Part shown: one piece after another, positions 61,165-64,000 of the stretch
How the letters are laid out: each line of letters opens with the position of its first letter
Numbering within the stretch: position 1 is the stretch's first letter
NCBI GenBank assembly: GCA_035935655.1
Contig: DASYWW010000011.1
Coordinates: forward strand, 62,001 to 126,000
Origin: Candidatus Bathyarchaeia archaeon
GTDB taxonomy: Archaea; Thermoproteota; Bathyarchaeia; 40CM-2-53-6
Direction of reading: 5' to 3'
DNA: 64,000 nucleotides
Position numbers and translations under genes: made by a program
Notes under the pieces: model-generated
What the model was told of the DNA's origin: nothing
The model's database searches: none
The model's input: only the letters and a program-made list of their open reading frames with translations

Positions 61165-62019
61165 CTATTTCTCCTCCAAGACGCTAAGGACGGCAAGGGA
61201 GCTCCACAATGCTTCTTCGGTCCTGACTGTCTCAACCCCTTGGTCCGGAATAGTGTTCAGATTGAAGTCCATTGAGTCGGAGACGTTCATGCCTGACCGG
61301 GCGAGAATTTCTGGGACGCCTTCGCTTGGCGAACCAAATACAATCAAGGGGCACAGGGCTGACTTCCACATCTTCCTCAGATCAGACGCTATCTCCAGTA
61401 CATTCACGCCCTTCCGGGAAGTCGAGATTGTCAAGTCGAATTTCCTGCTCCGTATTATTTCTGATAGTGAAACGTTCCCACGAGCCACCCTGAACCCCCA
61501 ATATATGGTTAACCCGCTGGGCTCCACGATTTCACCCTCAAGATCCGGCGAGTTCTTCGTCAACCGAACGGTGATTCTGTTTGAAGTCGGCAGGTTTGAC
61601 TTGATGCGAACCAAGTTGCGGAAACCGGCCTCGATCATAGAAGACGGCCCGGATTGCACAACTACGCCTTCTCGCAGCAGCCCAGGGCTTGGGTTCTGCT
61701 TGTCAGGGTGGTTAGGTGTACGTAGGGGTGGCAGGGTACCGGCGTACTGTAGGTCAGGGTCCATCTTGAATAGCAGTCTCCGCAGGTACTGCGGGGTCTC
61801 AATGTACTTGAGCATCTTCTCGATTAGGGCTGCTTCGCGATCTACCTCGGCTCCCGCTCTGTCGCGGTAGATGATCGCCTGTTCCACCCGAAACGTCGCG
61901 AGTGCCCGCGAGGCAAACCCTAGGCGGGCTGTCTTTTCCCTCAGATGAGGTATGTCCAAGGTCAAGCTAGCCGGTAAGGCAACCGAGAGGGTTTGGGCTC
62001 GCCGTGCGGGTTGAGTCAT
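61165..62019 (-). CDS. SPOUT-like RNA methyltransferase, first gene of the ribosomal cluster
   Basis: 284 residues. It has the archaeal position just before L3. The middle (PLRTPNHPDKQNPSPGLLREGVV) and the end (LIVFGSPSEGVPEILARSGM, with Gly-Ser-Pro and a knot-like C-terminus) match the SPOUT family COG2106. It probably methylates rRNA (inferred from the fold and place). Confidence 0.85.
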   Translation of the reverse strand: MTQPARRAQTLSVALPASLTLDIPHLREKTARLGFASRALATFRVEQAIIYRDRAGAEVDREAALIEKMLKYIETPQYLRRLLFKMDPDLQYAGTLPPLRTPNHPDKQNPSPGLLREGVVVQSGPSSMIEAGFRNLVRIKSNLPTSNRITVRLTKNSPDLEGEIVEPSGLTIYWGFRVARGNVSLSEIIRSRKFDLTISTSRKGVNVLEIASDLRKMWKSALCPLIVFGSPSEGVPEILARSGMNVSDSMDFNLNTIPDQGVETVRTEEALWSSLAVLSVLEEK

Positions 62020-62109
62020 GATTATCCACAGGTGGCGAGAAAGATAAATTGGTCGGATCTTTTCGACAGGACTGCGAACGTTTAGAAATCTAGCACCTAA
62101 TCATCGAGC

Positions 62110-63156
62110 ATGCCAACAGTTCTCGACAGTGAGAAAGAGATCTCTCGCCTCGATCCGAAGGAAATGCTTGGTGCAGTCGAGAGATTCCCAGAATTCATCA
62201 GCACCCAATTACAAGTTTGGCCTCTAATTCGAAAAATCACCCGACACCCAGTCTTTCGTAACATTGTATTGATGGGTATGGGTGGGTCCGCGTCTGCAGG
62301 AGACCTGGTTCTTGACTGGCTCGAAGACAAGATCTCTGTTCCGGCGATCGTCCTCCGGGACCCGGCGCTTCCAAGATTCGTCGGATCCGACACCCTCTTT
62401 GTTGCTCTCAGTTATTCAGGAGAGACGCGCGAGACTCTAGCTGCTTTCCGAGAGGCGAGAAAACGTGGCTCCACTCTGATGACCATCGGAACAGGCGGCA
62501 AATTGCAAGAATTGTCCGAAGAACTGGGTGTCCCATTTCTTGGAGTTCGACCGGCTCCGGCTCCTCGAGCTGCGCTGGGCCAAATGGTCGTGGCATCGGC
62601 CCTTGCGCTAAACAGCTGTGGAATAATTCAAGACCCCAAGTCTGAGATCGAGTTGGCGGCTCGAGAACTCGGTCGGCTTAGAAATCGGATCCAGAGACAA
62701 GTTCCTCTTACCAAGAACCCTGCCAAGCGTCTTGCTGCATCATTGGAAGGTCGCCTTCCGGCAATCTACGCGTTTCGAAGAATGGGTAGCGTTGCGAGAC
62801 GATTCAAGAATCAGCTTGCCGAGAATAGCAAAATGGTTGCGAAATGTGCTCTTTTGCCTGAAGCAGGCCATAACGAAGTAGAGGCATGGTTCAATCAACG
62901 ATTCCCATTAGCACCCGTATTCATACGCGACCACTCGGAATCTGACTTTGAACGCGCCGTGTTTGAGTCCTTCAGGTCCGCGATAACTAGGGCTGCTAGA
63001 GTCACGCCCGCCCAATTGCGATTGAAGGCGGGCACGCGCTTAGCTGGGTTGCTATTGCCAGTTCTCTATTCAGACTTTGTCTCAGTGTATCTTGCTTTGC
63101 TGAGAGGACTCGATCCTGCCGATACTCCTTGGATTCGAGTTTATAGAAAGGAATAG
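62110..63156 (+). CDS. bifunctional phosphoglucose/phosphomannose isomerase
   Basis: 348 residues with two SIS domains. GMGGSASAGD and VALSYSGETRETLAA bind the phosphate, while NQLAENSKMVAKCALLPEAGHNEVEAW holds the Glu and His of the archaeal PGI/PMI family. It interconverts glucose 6-P/fructose 6-P and mannose 6-P/fructose 6-P. It diverges from the ribosomal cluster. Confidence 0.92.
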   Translation: MPTVLDSEKEISRLDPKEMLGAVERFPEFISTQLQVWPLIRKITRHPVFRNIVLMGMGGSASAGDLVLDWLEDKISVPAIVLRDPALPRFVGSDTLFVALSYSGETRETLAAFREARKRGSTLMTIGTGGKLQELSEELGVPFLGVRPAPAPRAALGQMVVASALALNSCGIIQDPKSEIELAARELGRLRNRIQRQVPLTKNPAKRLAASLEGRLPAIYAFRRMGSVARRFKNQLAENSKMVAKCALLPEAGHNEVEAWFNQRFPLAPVFIRDHSESDFERAVFESFRSAITRAARVTPAQLRLKAGTRLAGLLLPVLYSDFVSVYLALLRGLDPADTPWIRVYRKE

Positions 63157-63219
63157 ACGGATGAGCTTCAACGCTAATCCGCAAGTGTCGGGTCCAGTGT
63201 TGCGAGGCACACCAGTAGG

Positions 63220-64000
63220 CTAGCCCTTCGCTACTCCTATTGGGGTCATTCGTACAACCTTCTGCCCTATTCCCAGCTGATGACTCACTTCGACCACTCT
63301 ATCGACATCCTTGTATGCGCCGGGCGCTTCTTCGGCCAGCACCTCCATGCTGGCAGCACGAATAACTATCCCCTGACTCTCCAAACTCTTCTTGAGATCT
63401 CCCCCCAACCATTTCCGTTTTGCACCGGAGCGGCTCATGAATCGGCCTGCCCCGTGAGCTGTCGTTCCGAAGCTAAGTTCCATCGCTCTTGGAGTTCCGA
63501 TTAGAACCCAACTGCTAGTGCCCATGCTTCCTGGGATGAGGACGGGTTGGCCTACGTCTCTGTATTCCGCTGGGATATCGTGGTGGCCAGGAGGAAATGA
63601 CCGGGTTGCCCCTTTTCTGTGAACAGTCACCTTCTTTGTTTCTCCGTCGATCATGTGGGATTCGACTTTTGCTACGTTGTGGGCGACATCGTAGACGATC
63701 TTCATGTCAAGAGAATCCGCTGGCCGTTGGAATACCTTCGAGAAAGCTTCTCTCGCCCAATGGGTTATCATTTGTCGGTTGACAAATGCGAAGTTGCAGG
63801 CGGCCGACATGGCGGGAATGTAATCCTCAGCTTCGGGACTCTTGCTTGGGCAAGCCGCCAGCTCCCGGTCAGGGAGCTTGATGTTGTACTTGTTGATCGC
63901 TCTCTCCATAACGCGAAGGTAGTCGCTGCACGTTTGGTGACCGTATCCCCTACTTCCAGTGTGAATCAGAACAAGAATCTGGCCTTCCTTATGAATGCCG
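63220..64000 (-). CDS. rtcB: tRNA-splicing ligase RtcB, N-terminus beyond the window
   Basis: About 259 residues of the C-terminal part. [16 protein letters not shown] holds a metal His, [11 protein letters not shown] is the conserved Asn region, [11 protein letters not shown] the His-Asn, [10 protein letters not shown] the next site, and [22 protein letters not shown] the catalytic His with GTP attachment. RtcB joins tRNA halves after intron removal. It continues past 64000. Confidence 0.97.
   Translation of the reverse strand, partial: GIHKEGQILVLIHTGSRGYGHQTCSDYLRVMERAINKYNIKLPDRELAACPSKSPEAEDYIPAMSAACNFAFVNRQMITHWAREAFSKVFQRPADSLDMKIVYDVAHNVAKVESHMIDGETKKVTVHRKGATRSFPPGHHDIPAEYRDVGQPVLIPGSMGTSSWVLIGTPRAMELSFGTTAHGAGRFMSRSGAKRKWLGGDLKKSLESQGIVIRAASMEVLAEEAPGAYKDVDRVVEVSHQLGIGQKVVRMTPIGVAKG

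Overview
This window is archaeal chromosomal DNA of moderate GC content. The evidence is the large subunit of the archaea-specific D-family DNA polymerase, aIF1A, an archaeal-order S10-type ribosomal protein cluster (SPOUT-like methyltransferase, L3, L4, L23, L2, S19), RtcB, an archaeal/eukaryal-type tyrosyl-tRNA synthetase, a COG4880 secreted beta-propeller and TATA-like promoter boxes. A NitrOD5-like domain, two-domain cupredoxin, CHRD protein and pyruvoyl-type PanD suggest the Thermoproteota side (Nitrososphaeria or Bathyarchaeia-like). That lineage call is inference. I see no rRNA, tRNA or CRISPR array.

Layout. 0-5.7 kb: DNA replication and repair block (Y-family polymerase cut by the left edge, retropepsin-like and ParB-like proteins, PolD large subunit, small winged-helix protein). 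5.7-10.7 kb: secreted and membrane proteins, including a gene split by an in-frame TAG. 10.8-25.8 kb: housekeeping and metabolism (PPOX-fold protein, DUF72 plus RecA/KaiC-like ATPase, PAP2 phosphatase, PRPP synthetase plus PfkB kinase, M24 peptidase, methyltransferases, PanD, aIF1A, thioredoxin-like protein, peroxiredoxin). 25.9-38.8 kb: secreted low-complexity protein, ArsB/NhaD-like transporter, M20-family protein, two PadR regulators flanking a threonine synthase, V4R protein, RNase J-like metallo-beta-lactamase and two GNATs. 38.9-41 kb: solitary TnpB element and a VapBC module. 41-55.7 kb: an accessory, cell-surface-oriented island with anchored proteins, tandem cupredoxin, three copies of a small two-helix membrane family, membrane glycosyltransferases and small ribbon-helix-helix-like proteins. 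55.8-64 kb: conserved translation block, a sugar-phosphate isomerase and RtcB cut by the right edge.

Main discoveries. (1) tyrS (57402-56288, minus) is interrupted inside its ATP-binding signature by 29 nt that form a hairpin and carry a stop codon. Removing exactly these 29 nt restores one reading frame and the expected Gly-Phe-Glu-x-Ser-Gly-x-x-His-Ile-Gly signature. It is a candidate minimal mRNA intron or an unusual lesion in an essential gene. (2) A dispersed intergenic element of about 220 nt occurs three times clearly (31474-31703 minus, 47100-47320 plus, 51610-51842 plus) and probably a fourth time in part (57755-57885 minus). It fits no coding frame I can follow and has a potential closing helix kept in all three clear copies, so it is a candidate structured RNA or miniature mobile element. 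(3) The two PadR genes share palindromic ATATCGAAT-type operator sequences. (4) Several genes in the membrane-protein regions are split by in-frame stops or lack an ordinary start codon.
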